Source: Trinickia soli
GTDB lineage: Bacteria; Pseudomonadota; Gammaproteobacteria; Burkholderiales; Burkholderiaceae
Length of the DNA stretch: 54,623 nucleotides
NCBI RefSeq assembly: GCF_002879855.1
Contig: NZ_PNYB01000033.1
Span: 1 to 54,623 of the forward strand
Reading direction: 5' to 3'
Numbering within the stretch: the first letter of the stretch is position 1; each line of letters opens with the position of its first letter. The notes beneath the pieces were generated by a model. That model did no database searches. It was not told the origin of the DNA and saw only the letters and a list, made by a program, of their open reading frames with translations. Positions 17,827 to 25,759 of this stretch are shown in pieces. A program made the position numbers and the translations under genes.

Positions 17827-17982
17827 ATGAAAAAAATCATCATCACTTTGGCGATTGCTTCGGGCGTACTGACCGGGTGCGCCGTATACATGCCGGACGA
17901 ACCGGGTGTGGTCGTGCGTCCGCAGGGCGGCCCCGGCAATGGGTTCTGTCCGCCGGGACAGGCCAAGAAAGGCAATTGCTGA
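17827..17982 (+). CDS. Small lipoprotein, CPPGQAKKGNC type
   Basis: A 51-residue secreted lipoprotein too short for most gene callers. It begins MKKIIITLAIASGVLTGC, a textbook lipoprotein signal with lipobox LTGC, so the mature protein is only 34 residues. The mature part is Pro/Gly-rich and ends in FCPPGQAKKGNC, a Cys-flanked tail I recognise from small Burkholderiales cell-envelope proteins. GGGGAT precedes the ATG. Mature Cys41 and Cys51 could form a disulfide. It lies 51 bp after the DUF4382 lipoprotein behind a stem-loop, suggesting joint transcription. The function is unknown. Confidence 0.75.
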   Translation: MKKIIITLAIASGVLTGCAVYMPDEPGVVVRPQGGPGNGFCPPGQAKKGNC

Positions 17983-18090
17983 GAACGTAGCCAACCTTGG
18001 GCGCGGCTGCGCGAAGCTCATCGCGGCCGGCCTTGAGGCACGCCTTCGACAGACCCTGCACCGCGGGGCGTTAATCGCGCCTCGTGCAGC

Positions 18091-18888
18091 TTAGCTCGGG
18101 CGCGTCGCGATGGGCGGACACCCATACGCGCGCGTATACGCCCGCGAAAATGCTGCCGCACTGCCAAAGCCAACCCGCTGCGCAACGGTCTTGATCTTTC
18201 CGCCACCGGCCAGGGCGCGACGACCCAGCATCAGACGCCACGCAGTGAGGTATGCGCTGGGTGTGGTACCTACGGTTTGCCGAAACGACGCCATGAATTG
18301 GCTACGCGACATACCGGAGACAGAGGCGAGATCTTCCACTCGCCAAGGCCTGTCCGGTGCGTCGTGCATCGCAACGAGCGCGCGATGAAGGGCAGGGTGC
18401 GAAAGCCCGGCAAGCAGGCCGGGTGTGGTCGCGCCAGCCTCGATGACCTGCCGCAAAACCATCAGCAACATCACCTCGCATAGCCGGCCGATCACTGCGC
18501 TTTGTCCGCACCGCGCATTCAACGCTTCTTCCACGAATGCATGCGTCACTGCTTGCAGAACCGGCGATTCGCTCAGGTCGAGCGTGACCTGTTTCGGCAA
18601 AGCGGCGATCAGCGGATTCGTCGGGCCACCGAACGTGACCGAAGCTCGGACGCACGCGTTGCGCTCGACCTGCGGGCCCGCGGGCGAGCCTGTATAGAGA
18701 ACGAGTTGCTGCGCCGGCTGCCGCGTGTCGCCAATGACAAGGAGCCTCGCATCCGAATCGGGCGCCGGGCGGTCCGACACGCTGACCGACAAATCGAATG
18801 CGCGGAAAAAGGCGGACAACCGATCGGCTCTGGGCGGCAGGGCGGGACGCATCGCTGGACTTTCGGTCATGTTTTCTGGATTTTTCAT
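18091..18888 (-). CDS. AraC-family regulator with cupin_6-like N-terminus
   Basis: Transcriptional regulator of about 265 residues. The N-terminal part (about 25-150) matches the AraC N-terminal cupin_6 pattern (ARLLVIGDTRQPAQQLVLYTG...VTFGG), and residues about 165-262 carry the AraC helix-turn-helix pair (WRVEDLASVSGMSRSQFMASF and KTVAQRVGFGSAAAFSRAY). The ATG at 18888 is used; an ATG at 18870 is also possible, and neither has a strong ribosome binding site. It is divergent from the peroxiredoxin-like gene at 18960 with 71 bp between starts, so it probably regulates that gene. Confidence 0.88.
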   Translation of the reverse strand: MKNPENMTESPAMRPALPPRADRLSAFFRAFDLSVSVSDRPAPDSDARLLVIGDTRQPAQQLVLYTGSPAGPQVERNACVRASVTFGGPTNPLIAALPKQVTLDLSESPVLQAVTHAFVEEALNARCGQSAVIGRLCEVMLLMVLRQVIEAGATTPGLLAGLSHPALHRALVAMHDAPDRPWRVEDLASVSGMSRSQFMASFRQTVGTTPSAYLTAWRLMLGRRALAGGGKIKTVAQRVGFGSAAAFSRAYTRAYGCPPIATRPS

Positions 18889-18959
18889 TTCAGAAAGTAT
18901 GCGAGAGTCAAGCCATCGCGTCAATCGGCGCGAACTATCCATCGGAAAGGAGTTGCGCC

Positions 18960-19496
18960 ATGCTTGTACCCCGCCAAATGGCACCCGGCCTTGTCGTTGA
19001 AACCCTGGACCACGGCTCGTTCGATCTCGCCTTGGAGGCGCCGGAGCGAATGACGTTGATCTGCTTTTACCGCGGTCTTCATTGCCCGATCTGCGCAATG
19101 TATCTAAAGGAATTGGAGCGCCTGACGCCGGAATTCGCTGCGCGTGGAATCACGACGATTGCCATCAGTTCCGATAGCGAGCCTCGTGCGCGTGCGATGC
19201 AGCAAAAGATTGCAGCGAACAATTTGCGATTCGGTTATGGACTCGCTTTATCTGAGGCGCGCAGGTGGGGCCTCTTTATTTCGACATCGCGCGGCAAGAC
19301 ATCCATTGGAATCGACGAGCCCGCAATGTTCTCCGAGCCTGGTCTGTTTTTGCTGCGTCCAGACCGGACCATCTACTATTTGTCCGTGCAGTCGATGCCG
19401 TTCGTGCGGCCTGATTTTAAAGGGCTGCTCCAGGCTGTCGATTTCATGATCGAGCATGACTATCCGGCGCGCGGCGAGTACGTCGGTGAACTATGA
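18960..19496 (+). CDS. AhpC/TSA-family peroxiredoxin-like protein
   Basis: Thioredoxin-fold protein of 178 residues with FYRGLHCPICAMYLKEL, which places a Cys pair (C42-P-I-C45) where peroxiredoxin-like AhpC/TSA proteins carry their peroxidatic site. True 2-Cys peroxiredoxins have a T-x2-C arrangement, so this belongs to the CxxC peroxiredoxin-like branch. AAGGAG lies 8 bases before the ATG at 18960. A reductase role on peroxides or disulfides is inferred. It is divergent from an AraC regulator, and its 3' end overlaps the convergent isochorismatase-like gene by 6 bases. Confidence 0.82.
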   Translation: MLVPRQMAPGLVVETLDHGSFDLALEAPERMTLICFYRGLHCPICAMYLKELERLTPEFAARGITTIAISSDSEPRARAMQQKIAANNLRFGYGLALSEARRWGLFISTSRGKTSIGIDEPAMFSEPGLFLLRPDRTIYYLSVQSMPFVRPDFKGLLQAVDFMIEHDYPARGEYVGEL

Positions 19497-20111
19497 CCAT
19501 CGATGCTGATTCGCCCCGAGCATCCGCAATGCTTCGCCGAGCGATAGCACCGTAGTGCGCGATTCGAATGCGGTTGCGAACAAGTGTTCGTGTACAACCT
19601 CATCCGGGTCGTAACAACAGTCCTTGACGGTGAACAGGCGGTAGTCGGCGTCGCTTGCATATGCGATTGAAGACAGCATGACCCCTGTCGACGCGATGCC
19701 GACCATGATCAACGAATTGATGCCTTTCGCGGAGAGCCGCACTTCGAGATCAGTGCCATAAAACACGCTCGCGCGGTGCGCGATGATCAACGGCTCGCTG
19801 GACTGTGGGTCCAACTCGGGTGCAGTGCGATCTTCGACGAAGCGACCCAATCGTTTGATGCCTTGCCCGTTTTTGTTCAGTGGGCTGACTTCCGGATAGC
19901 CGGGCGCGAACCGAAGATTGGCGAAATAGACACTGACGCCCTGGGCCCGTGCGGCATCGCAAAGTTGGCGCGTATTGGCAAGCAGGGTTGGCGCGACTGA
20001 CGGAAAAAGCCCGACGATGTCGGTCTGATAGTGCATGACGATGAGTGCGGTTTGTGCCGGCACGATCGCCGGAATCTCCGCGCCACCCTTTGGGGATGTC
20101 ACTGCCTCCAT
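19491..20111 (-). CDS. Isochorismatase-fold protein lacking the catalytic triad
   Basis: The 206 residues follow the cysteine hydrolase (isochorismatase) fold: LIVMHYQTDI strand 1, SVFYGTDLEVRL, then MVGIASTGVMLSSIAYASDADYRLFTVKDCC. The active-site triad is not conserved: the usual Asp in the first strand aligns with His27, the Lys aligns with Ala111, and the Cys of the T-N-x-C-V motif aligns with Val144. So it should not work as a standard amidohydrolase. I recall related sequences with the same SGV-type motif, so this is likely a divergent subfamily rather than decay. GGAGAACGG precedes the start. Confidence 0.8.
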   Translation of the reverse strand: MEAVTSPKGGAEIPAIVPAQTALIVMHYQTDIVGLFPSVAPTLLANTRQLCDAARAQGVSVYFANLRFAPGYPEVSPLNKNGQGIKRLGRFVEDRTAPELDPQSSEPLIIAHRASVFYGTDLEVRLSAKGINSLIMVGIASTGVMLSSIAYASDADYRLFTVKDCCYDPDEVVHEHLFATAFESRTTVLSLGEALRMLGANQHRWS

Positions 20112-20322
20112 TTACCGTTCTCCTTTCCGTCGACACACGGTTCGTATTCATTGCATGCGAACATGGCGCGCGGGGGACGCTGCGCTGCGCTGTCGTCGGA
20201 ATGGTACTCCATGCGATTGAGCCAGATCCGACAAGCGAGCATATCGACGGAATCGCCCGCGAGCACTACTATCGGTGGCGTCGGACGCGCACAGGGCGCG
20301 TTCTTCTACAGGACTCGTAACG

Positions 20323-21558
20323 ATGAAGGTTGATACCCTCGTGCTGGGCGGTGGCATTGTCGGCGTCTCAGTGGCGTTGCAGTTGCAGCGTCGCAATGTG
20401 TCTGTCGCACTCGTCGACCGAAAAGCGCCGGGGCAGGAGACATCATTTGGAAACGCCGGCTTGATCCAGCGCGAAGGCGTTTATCCCTACGCATTTCCGC
20501 GGGATCTTGCTTCGCTCGTGCATTACGCCGGCAATCGGGCGACGGATGTCCGCTATCATCCCGCCGCGATGCCGAAGCTGTTGCCATTCCTTTATCGGTA
20601 CTGGTACAACTCTCGGCCTGATCGGCATGCGCGGATTGCGCGCGTTTACTCGACGCTCATCGAGCACTGCGTGACCGAGCATCGTGCGTTGATCGAAGCG
20701 GCCGGTGCGCAATCGCTGTTGCGCAAGGGCGGTTGGATCAAGGTCTTTCGCACCAGAGAGGCGCTGCAGAAAACACTGGACGACGCGCGGCGCTGGCATG
20801 ACGAGTACGACGTTGCATACGAAGGACTCGATCGCGAGGCGCTGCATGCGGCCGAGCCCTCGTTGGGTTCGGTGCTCATTGGTGGGGTGCGTTTTACGTC
20901 GTCGGATTCGGTCAGCGATCCGGGCGGTCTCGTCACCGCGTATGCGAACCTCTTCGAGCAACTGGGCGGGCGGGTATTCATCGGCGACGCCGGCACGCTT
21001 GAACCTTCGTGGAGGGTGATGACGCAGGCAGGGCCGATCGAAGCGGAGTCCGTCGTGGTCGCGCTCGGGCCGTGGTCGAAAGATCTTGTGCGCACCTTCG
21101 GCTATGACCTTCCGCTTGAAGTGAAGCGCGGATATCACATGCACTATGCGGCACAGAGTGGCGCGCACCTGAATCAGCCTGTGCTCGATGCGGAAATCGG
21201 CTACCTGATCGCGCCGATGACGCGTGGCATCCGGCTGACGACGGGCGCCGAACTTGGCTATCGCGACACGCGCAAGACGCCGGTCCAACTTGACGCGGTT
21301 GAGCCGTTCGCGCGTGACGTCTTTCCGCTGGGTGAGCGCTTGGATGCGGAGCCCTGGCTCGGGTGTCGCCCCTGCACGCCCGACATGCTGCCGATCATCG
21401 GGCCGGCGCCGAGACATAAGGGCATGTGGTTTGCGTTTGGCCACGCGCACCATGGGCTGACACTCGGACCCGTGACCGGCAGGCTCATTGCGGAGATGAT
21501 GACGGGAACGCGGCCCGTGGTCGACCCTGCGCCGTTTGGGGTGGGGCGGTTTGGTTAG
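20323..21558 (+). CDS. DadA-like FAD-dependent D-amino acid dehydrogenase/oxidoreductase
   Basis: Flavoprotein of 411 residues in the DAO superfamily, resembling the small subunit of D-amino acid dehydrogenase. The FAD-binding motif LGGGIVGVSVALQLQRRNVSVALVD occupies the N-terminus, GQETSFGNAG is the DadA-type second contact, and PWLGCRPCTPDMLPIIG...FGHAHHGLTLGPVTGRLIAEM forms the C-terminal FAD site. It would oxidise an amino acid and pass electrons to the respiratory chain. The ATG at 20323 begins right at the dinucleotide fold. It is divergent from the isochorismatase-like gene. The substrate is not determinable. Confidence 0.85.
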   Translation: MKVDTLVLGGGIVGVSVALQLQRRNVSVALVDRKAPGQETSFGNAGLIQREGVYPYAFPRDLASLVHYAGNRATDVRYHPAAMPKLLPFLYRYWYNSRPDRHARIARVYSTLIEHCVTEHRALIEAAGAQSLLRKGGWIKVFRTREALQKTLDDARRWHDEYDVAYEGLDREALHAAEPSLGSVLIGGVRFTSSDSVSDPGGLVTAYANLFEQLGGRVFIGDAGTLEPSWRVMTQAGPIEAESVVVALGPWSKDLVRTFGYDLPLEVKRGYHMHYAAQSGAHLNQPVLDAEIGYLIAPMTRGIRLTTGAELGYRDTRKTPVQLDAVEPFARDVFPLGERLDAEPWLGCRPCTPDMLPIIGPAPRHKGMWFAFGHAHHGLTLGPVTGRLIAEMMTGTRPVVDPAPFGVGRFG

Positions 21559-21588
21559 GGTAGGCCAGGCCAGGCTACACGGGCGCCG

Positions 21589-22380
21589 TCACTCCCCTCC
21601 AAAACTCTCCTTCAACCAATCCCGCATCATCACGTACGAGCGAGCCGCGGCCTTCGCGTCGTATCGGCAATTGCCGGTCTTCGCCGTCGCTTCGGTCTCA
21701 GTGAAGCAATGCACGACATGCCCGATCTCCACGAACTGCCAGTCGGCGGGGTCATGCTTCATTTCTTCGGTGAACTTGGGAACATCCGGCATGGTGAACG
21801 CATCATCGGAGCCATTTATCGCCAGTACGCGCGCTTTGATATTCGAAGCCAGCGAAGGATCGTCGGTGCTCAAATCCCCATGAAACGCGACCACTGCCTT
21901 CGCGTCGGACCCGCTGCGCGCTAAATCAAGCACAACGGCACCGCCGAAACAAAACCCGATAGCCGCCAGCCGCGAGGGATCAATGGGCGCATGCGCAGCC
22001 GCAGCCTTCAACTGCGCGAAAGCCTCGCCAACGCGTTTGCGCATCACGCTTCGATCGTGATAAAGCGGCCCCACCGCGGCTTTGGCTTCTTCGTCGTTTT
22101 TCGGCCGCACCGCCGCACCGTACATATCGGTAAGCAAGATGACATAGTCTTTGCCGGCGATCCGCTTTGCCTTCGCAATGGCAATATCGTTGACGCCGGA
22201 CCAGTTCGGCACCATCACCAAGCCAGGCCGCTTTGCTTGCGTGGCATCGTCATAAACAAGAAAGCTCTTGAACGTGGTCCCGTCGAGCGTCCAGCTGACC
22301 GGTTGCGCGACCATCTTGGCCAGCGCGGACGAGGAAGCGAGAATAGCGAGCAGCGTAAAAGCAAGGCGCACGAGTCGCAT
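21589..22380 (-). CDS. Secreted dienelactone hydrolase family protein
   Basis: Alpha/beta hydrolase of 263 residues with a cleavable signal peptide (MRLVRLAFTLLAILASSSALA, cut before K22), so it acts in the periplasm. The dienelactone hydrolase triad is visible: Cys144 in GFCFGG, Asp192 or 193 in INGSDDAF and His224 in HVVHCF. True dienelactone hydrolases are cytoplasmic and slightly shorter, so the natural substrate may differ. It is convergent with the DadA-like gene (30-bp gap) and follows the EamA transporter gene on the same strand with a 57-bp gap. Confidence 0.87.
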   Translation of the reverse strand: MRLVRLAFTLLAILASSSALAKMVAQPVSWTLDGTTFKSFLVYDDATQAKRPGLVMVPNWSGVNDIAIAKAKRIAGKDYVILLTDMYGAAVRPKNDEEAKAAVGPLYHDRSVMRKRVGEAFAQLKAAAAHAPIDPSRLAAIGFCFGGAVVLDLARSGSDAKAVVAFHGDLSTDDPSLASNIKARVLAINGSDDAFTMPDVPKFTEEMKHDPADWQFVEIGHVVHCFTETEATAKTGNCRYDAKAAARSYVMMRDWLKESFGGE

Positions 22381-22437
22381 GGCGATTTTCTCTCGGTGGG
22401 TTGAATGAAGGAAGGCAAACGGCAGCCACCAGTCGAC

Positions 22438-23286
22438 TCAACGCGCAGGCCGTTGGCTAAGCCAGATGCTGCCGATCACGAATCCTACACCGGCGAGCTG
22501 GATCGGGCTAAGCGTTTGACCCAGAAACGTCCACCCCAGTATTACCGCTGTAAGAGGGCTGATAAAGAGCAGCGGCGAAACCACCGATGAATCGAGCTTT
22601 GCAATGCCCCTGAACCAGAGCACATACGTCAGCGCCGCACCGATCAATCCGAGCCACGCCAGTCCTGCCAGATTGACGGCGGTGGGCGCAGGCAAATGAG
22701 GCGCGAAGGCAAGCACGACCGGGACCAACAAGACGCCCCCCGCCGTCAGTTGCCAGGCCGTGAACGTCAGCAAAGAGACAGGCGGTTGCCACTTGCGCGT
22801 GAGAATGTTGCCGACGGCCATCGAAGCAGCACCCGCCAGCCCCGCCGCGATACCGATTGGATCGAGCGCGGCACGCGGCGTCAATACGAGCAAAGCCACG
22901 CCGGCGATGCCGACGAGCGCGGCAACGATCGACAAGGGACGAATCGGGCTCGACAACAACAGCCTCGCCAGGAACACGGCGAATAGCGGTTGCACGGCCG
23001 CGACGGTGCCCGCAACGCCGCCGGGAAGCCGGTACGCCGCCACGAACAGCATGCTCAGAAAGATCGAGATGTTGAGCGCGCCGAGGACGAACGTGCGTAA
23101 CCACCAGATGCCTCGCGGCAACTGGCGCACGATCAACAGCAGCAGCAAACCGGCCGGCAACGCACGCAACATCGCCACCGATATAGGCGAAAAGTCCGGC
23201 AGAAACTGCGTAGTGACGATATACGTGCTGCCCCATACGATAGGCGCGATCGCCGTCAGCAGCACATCGGATCCATTGTTTCTCAT
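22438..23286 (-). CDS. EamA/DMT-family transporter
   Basis: Inner-membrane exporter of 282 residues with about ten hydrophobic segments arranged as two EamA repeats (each near 140 residues). Examples are IAPIVWGSTYIVTTQFL at the start and the second-repeat signature LTYVLWFRGIAKLDSSVVSPLLFISPLTAVILGW. Such DMT proteins export amino acids, metabolites or drugs; specificity is not visible. Its start overlaps the end of the nitroreductase gene by 4 bases, so the two are coupled. Confidence 0.9.
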   Translation of the reverse strand: MRNNGSDVLLTAIAPIVWGSTYIVTTQFLPDFSPISVAMLRALPAGLLLLLIVRQLPRGIWWLRTFVLGALNISIFLSMLFVAAYRLPGGVAGTVAAVQPLFAVFLARLLLSSPIRPLSIVAALVGIAGVALLVLTPRAALDPIGIAAGLAGAASMAVGNILTRKWQPPVSLLTFTAWQLTAGGVLLVPVVLAFAPHLPAPTAVNLAGLAWLGLIGAALTYVLWFRGIAKLDSSVVSPLLFISPLTAVILGWTFLGQTLSPIQLAGVGFVIGSIWLSQRPAR

Positions 23287-23900
23287 GCGATCTTTAGTAT
23301 TTCGGTAATCGGCCGGCGCGGCTTCTGTGGTCTATTGCCGGGCGCCGGCCGTCCAATGGGAACAAGCATGACCGGCACTTCGTCGGGTTGGAGCCCGAAC
23401 GCTCGCGCAACACCTGCGGCGTCGAACCCACCCATCGGACTCGACGCGAAGCCCATCCCTTGCGCTGCATACATCAGCGTGGCGGCGCCGAGGCTGGCCG
23501 AGCGCAAGGCTTCGTCGCGCGCTTCCTGCGGATCTGCATATTTCGTGCGCGCCCCGTCCTGCCAACTGGCGGAGACTTCGGCGCGCATATGGCCGGCTTC
23601 GACGAAAGGCGCAAGGCGTTCGGCAAGCGTCGTGTGATCAGGCAACAGACCGCAGACGATAAAGGTCACGGCTGCATCCGAAACCTTTGCCTGGTTATAC
23701 GCAAGCGCGCGCAATCTTGCCTTCGAGTCGCTCGTCTTGACGGCAATGAAGCGCCAGTTTTGAAGGTTATAAGCGGTGGGCGCGCGCGTCGCGAGGCGCA
23801 CGAGCTCGCCGATCAGCGCATCCGACATCGCATGCGATGCATCGAAATGATCGGCCGAAATGCGCTTGTCGATGAGAGAGAGCACGGCGTTGATCTTCAT
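23283..23900 (-). CDS. Nitroreductase family protein
   Basis: FMN-dependent reductase of 205 residues. The N-terminal IDKRISADHFDA, the RLATRAPTAYNLQNWRFIAVKT flavin-binding stretch and GAATLMYAAQGMGFASSPMGGFD are typical of the NfnB/RutE-like nitroreductase fold. It is divergent from a LysR gene (100-bp gap) and overlaps the exporter gene by 4 bases. A reductase plus exporter unit under LysR control suggests handling of a toxic or redox-active compound, but that is inference. Confidence 0.88.
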   Translation of the reverse strand: MKINAVLSLIDKRISADHFDASHAMSDALIGELVRLATRAPTAYNLQNWRFIAVKTSDSKARLRALAYNQAKVSDAAVTFIVCGLLPDHTTLAERLAPFVEAGHMRAEVSASWQDGARTKYADPQEARDEALRSASLGAATLMYAAQGMGFASSPMGGFDAAGVARAFGLQPDEVPVMLVPIGRPAPGNRPQKPRRPITEILKIA

Positions 23901-24000
23901 TACGTCCCTTGCAAAAAACGACTCCGCAAGGATACAAAAATCACCATTGGATGATAATGCACGTCCGGGAAGAACATTATCTACCGACGGTGAATTATCG
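23901..24000. promoter_or_regulatory. Divergent nitroreductase / LysR promoter with dyad
   Basis: GATAATG (23953-23959) and CATTATC (23975-23981) form an exact 7-bp inverted repeat with a 15-base spacer, the geometry expected for a LysR dimer recognition site. It lies midway between the two divergent starts. A related half-site GAATTATC follows at 23992-23999 next to the LysR start, which could serve autoregulation. Confidence 0.5.
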
Positions 24001-24921
24001 ATGGATCGCTATACCGCGTTATTGGTTTTTCGTTACGTTGCAGAGTTGAACAGCTTCGCGGAAGCGGGGCGCAGGCTCGGCCTTTCGTCGGCCGCCATCA
24101 GCAAGAACGTCGCCGAATTGGAGGCGTCGGTGGGCATACGGCTCATCAACCGGACCACGCGGCGAATGGCGCTCACGCAAGAGGGCAGGATTTATCTGGA
24201 GCACATCACGCGCGGGCTCGACGCATTGGCCGAAGCCGATGAAGCGCTATCGCCGATCAAAACGGCCCCCACCGGCACGCTCAAAGTCTCCGCGCCGCTG
24301 ACAGTCACCCTGACATGGCTGTCGACGGCGATCCCTCGCTTTCTCGCGCAGCACCCGGGCCTGAAGCTCGATCTGCATCTCGACGACAGGCGCGTCGATC
24401 TCGTCCGCGAGGGCTTCGATCTGGCGATTCGCGGCAGCGACAATATCGAGGATTCAAGCCTGATCGCCAAGAAGCTCACGGTCATGCAGCATGTGCTGTG
24501 CGGCGCGCCTTCGTACTTCGAGGCCTACGGCATGCCTCGAACGCCGTCGGATTTGAAGTCGCTCAATTGCGTTCGCTTCAGCCTGTCGGGGCATGCCGAC
24601 TTCTGGGAATTCACAAGGGGCGAGCAGGTAGAAAGAATCGCGGTTGAGCCGCGCTATTCGGTGTCGTCGAGCCTTGCAGTTCGCGACGCACTGCGCGCAG
24701 GTTTCGGCGTGAGCCTGATCCCTCGCCCCTATGTCGAAGACGACTTGCGGGAAGGCAGGCTGCAGGCCGTGCTGGAAGATTGGTCGCCCGTGGAAACCAC
24801 GCTCTATGCCATCTATTCGTCGCGGCAACACGTGGCGCCGAAGATCAGGGCGTTCATCGCATTCCTCGTGGAGGAGTTTGATCGGCCCGGCCCGCTCACC
24901 CCTTCGTCGCCCCGAATGTAA
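24001..24921 (+). CDS. LysR-family transcriptional regulator
   Basis: Regulator of 306 residues with an N-terminal helix-turn-helix (FAEAGRRLGLSSAAISKNVAELEASVG, about 18-44), the RLINRTTRRMALT wing and an effector domain resembling the CrgA/AphB group. The ATG at 24001 is the usual family start (MDRYTALLVFRYVAELNSF). It faces the nitroreductase-exporter unit and is the likely regulator of it. The 3' end overlaps the convergent ABC permease gene by 26 bases. Confidence 0.92.
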   Translation: MDRYTALLVFRYVAELNSFAEAGRRLGLSSAAISKNVAELEASVGIRLINRTTRRMALTQEGRIYLEHITRGLDALAEADEALSPIKTAPTGTLKVSAPLTVTLTWLSTAIPRFLAQHPGLKLDLHLDDRRVDLVREGFDLAIRGSDNIEDSSLIAKKLTVMQHVLCGAPSYFEAYGMPRTPSDLKSLNCVRFSLSGHADFWEFTRGEQVERIAVEPRYSVSSSLAVRDALRAGFGVSLIPRPYVEDDLREGRLQAVLEDWSPVETTLYAIYSSRQHVAPKIRAFIAFLVEEFDRPGPLTPSSPRM

Positions 24922-25747
24922 GGCCCGCGACAAAGTGCTTCTGCATGGCGAAGAACATCGCGACCGATGGTAACGCCGCCAGAATCGACCCCGCCGAGAC
25001 GAGATTCCATGCTGTCGTCCATTGCCCCTTGAGCGCAGCGACGCCCACGGTGATCGGCGCCGCATCGTCGCCTTGCGTCAGACAGAGCGCCCAGAAGTAA
25101 TCGTTCCACACGAAAGTGAACACGAGAATCGCCAATGCGGCCAATGCCGGTCGAATCAACGGCAGTACGATCCGATAGAACACAGTCCATTCGTTTGCCC
25201 CTTCGATGCGTGCGGCTTCGATTAGTTCGAATGGCAGCTGCTTGATGAAATTGCGCAGAAACAGCGCGCAAAAGCCGGTTTGAAACGAGAGATGAAACAG
25301 AATCAGCCCGCCTACGGAGTTGTACAAGCCAAGCTTCAACGATAGATCGCGCACGGGAATCATCAGCACCTGAATCGGCACGAAGTTGCCGGCAACAAAT
25401 GTTGCGAACAAGGCCGAATTGCCGGGGAAGCGATAGATGGCCAACGCGAAGCCGGCCATCGCGGCGAGCGCAATCGCACCGGCCACCGCAGGCAACGTGA
25501 TCTGCACGCTGTTCCAGAAGTAGTGCAGCATCGGCGACGTGGTCAGCGCTTCGCGATAGTTGTCGATGAGCGCGAAGTGCTTGGGCCATCCCCAATAATT
25601 GCCTTCGCTCAACTCTTCCGACGATCTCACCGAGGTCACCATCACGGCGATCATAGGCAGCAACCAGATCGCGAGCGCCACCGGCAGCGACAACTTATAC
25701 GCGCGGCGCGATGTGCGCTTCCACTTATCGACGGGCATGGGAAACAT
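24896..25747 (-). CDS. Carbohydrate ABC transporter permease (MalG/LacG-like)
   Basis: Second membrane subunit of the sugar importer, 283 residues with six hydrophobic segments. The EAA loop for contact with the ATPase is clear (EAARIEGANEWTVFYRIVLPLIRP). The start is taken at ATG 25747: AAGGAG lies 8 bases upstream, whereas the in-frame GTG at 25756 overlaps that ribosome binding site. The ribosome binding site lies directly after the stop of the upstream permease gene, so translation is coupled. It is the last gene of the five-gene sugar operon and converges with the LysR gene. Confidence 0.92.
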   Translation of the reverse strand: MFPMPVDKWKRTSRRAYKLSLPVALAIWLLPMIAVMVTSVRSSEELSEGNYWGWPKHFALIDNYREALTTSPMLHYFWNSVQITLPAVAGAIALAAMAGFALAIYRFPGNSALFATFVAGNFVPIQVLMIPVRDLSLKLGLYNSVGGLILFHLSFQTGFCALFLRNFIKQLPFELIEAARIEGANEWTVFYRIVLPLIRPALAALAILVFTFVWNDYFWALCLTQGDDAAPITVGVAALKGQWTTAWNLVSAGSILAALPSVAMFFAMQKHFVAGLTFGATKG

Positions 25748-25759
25748 GATCAGCACTCC

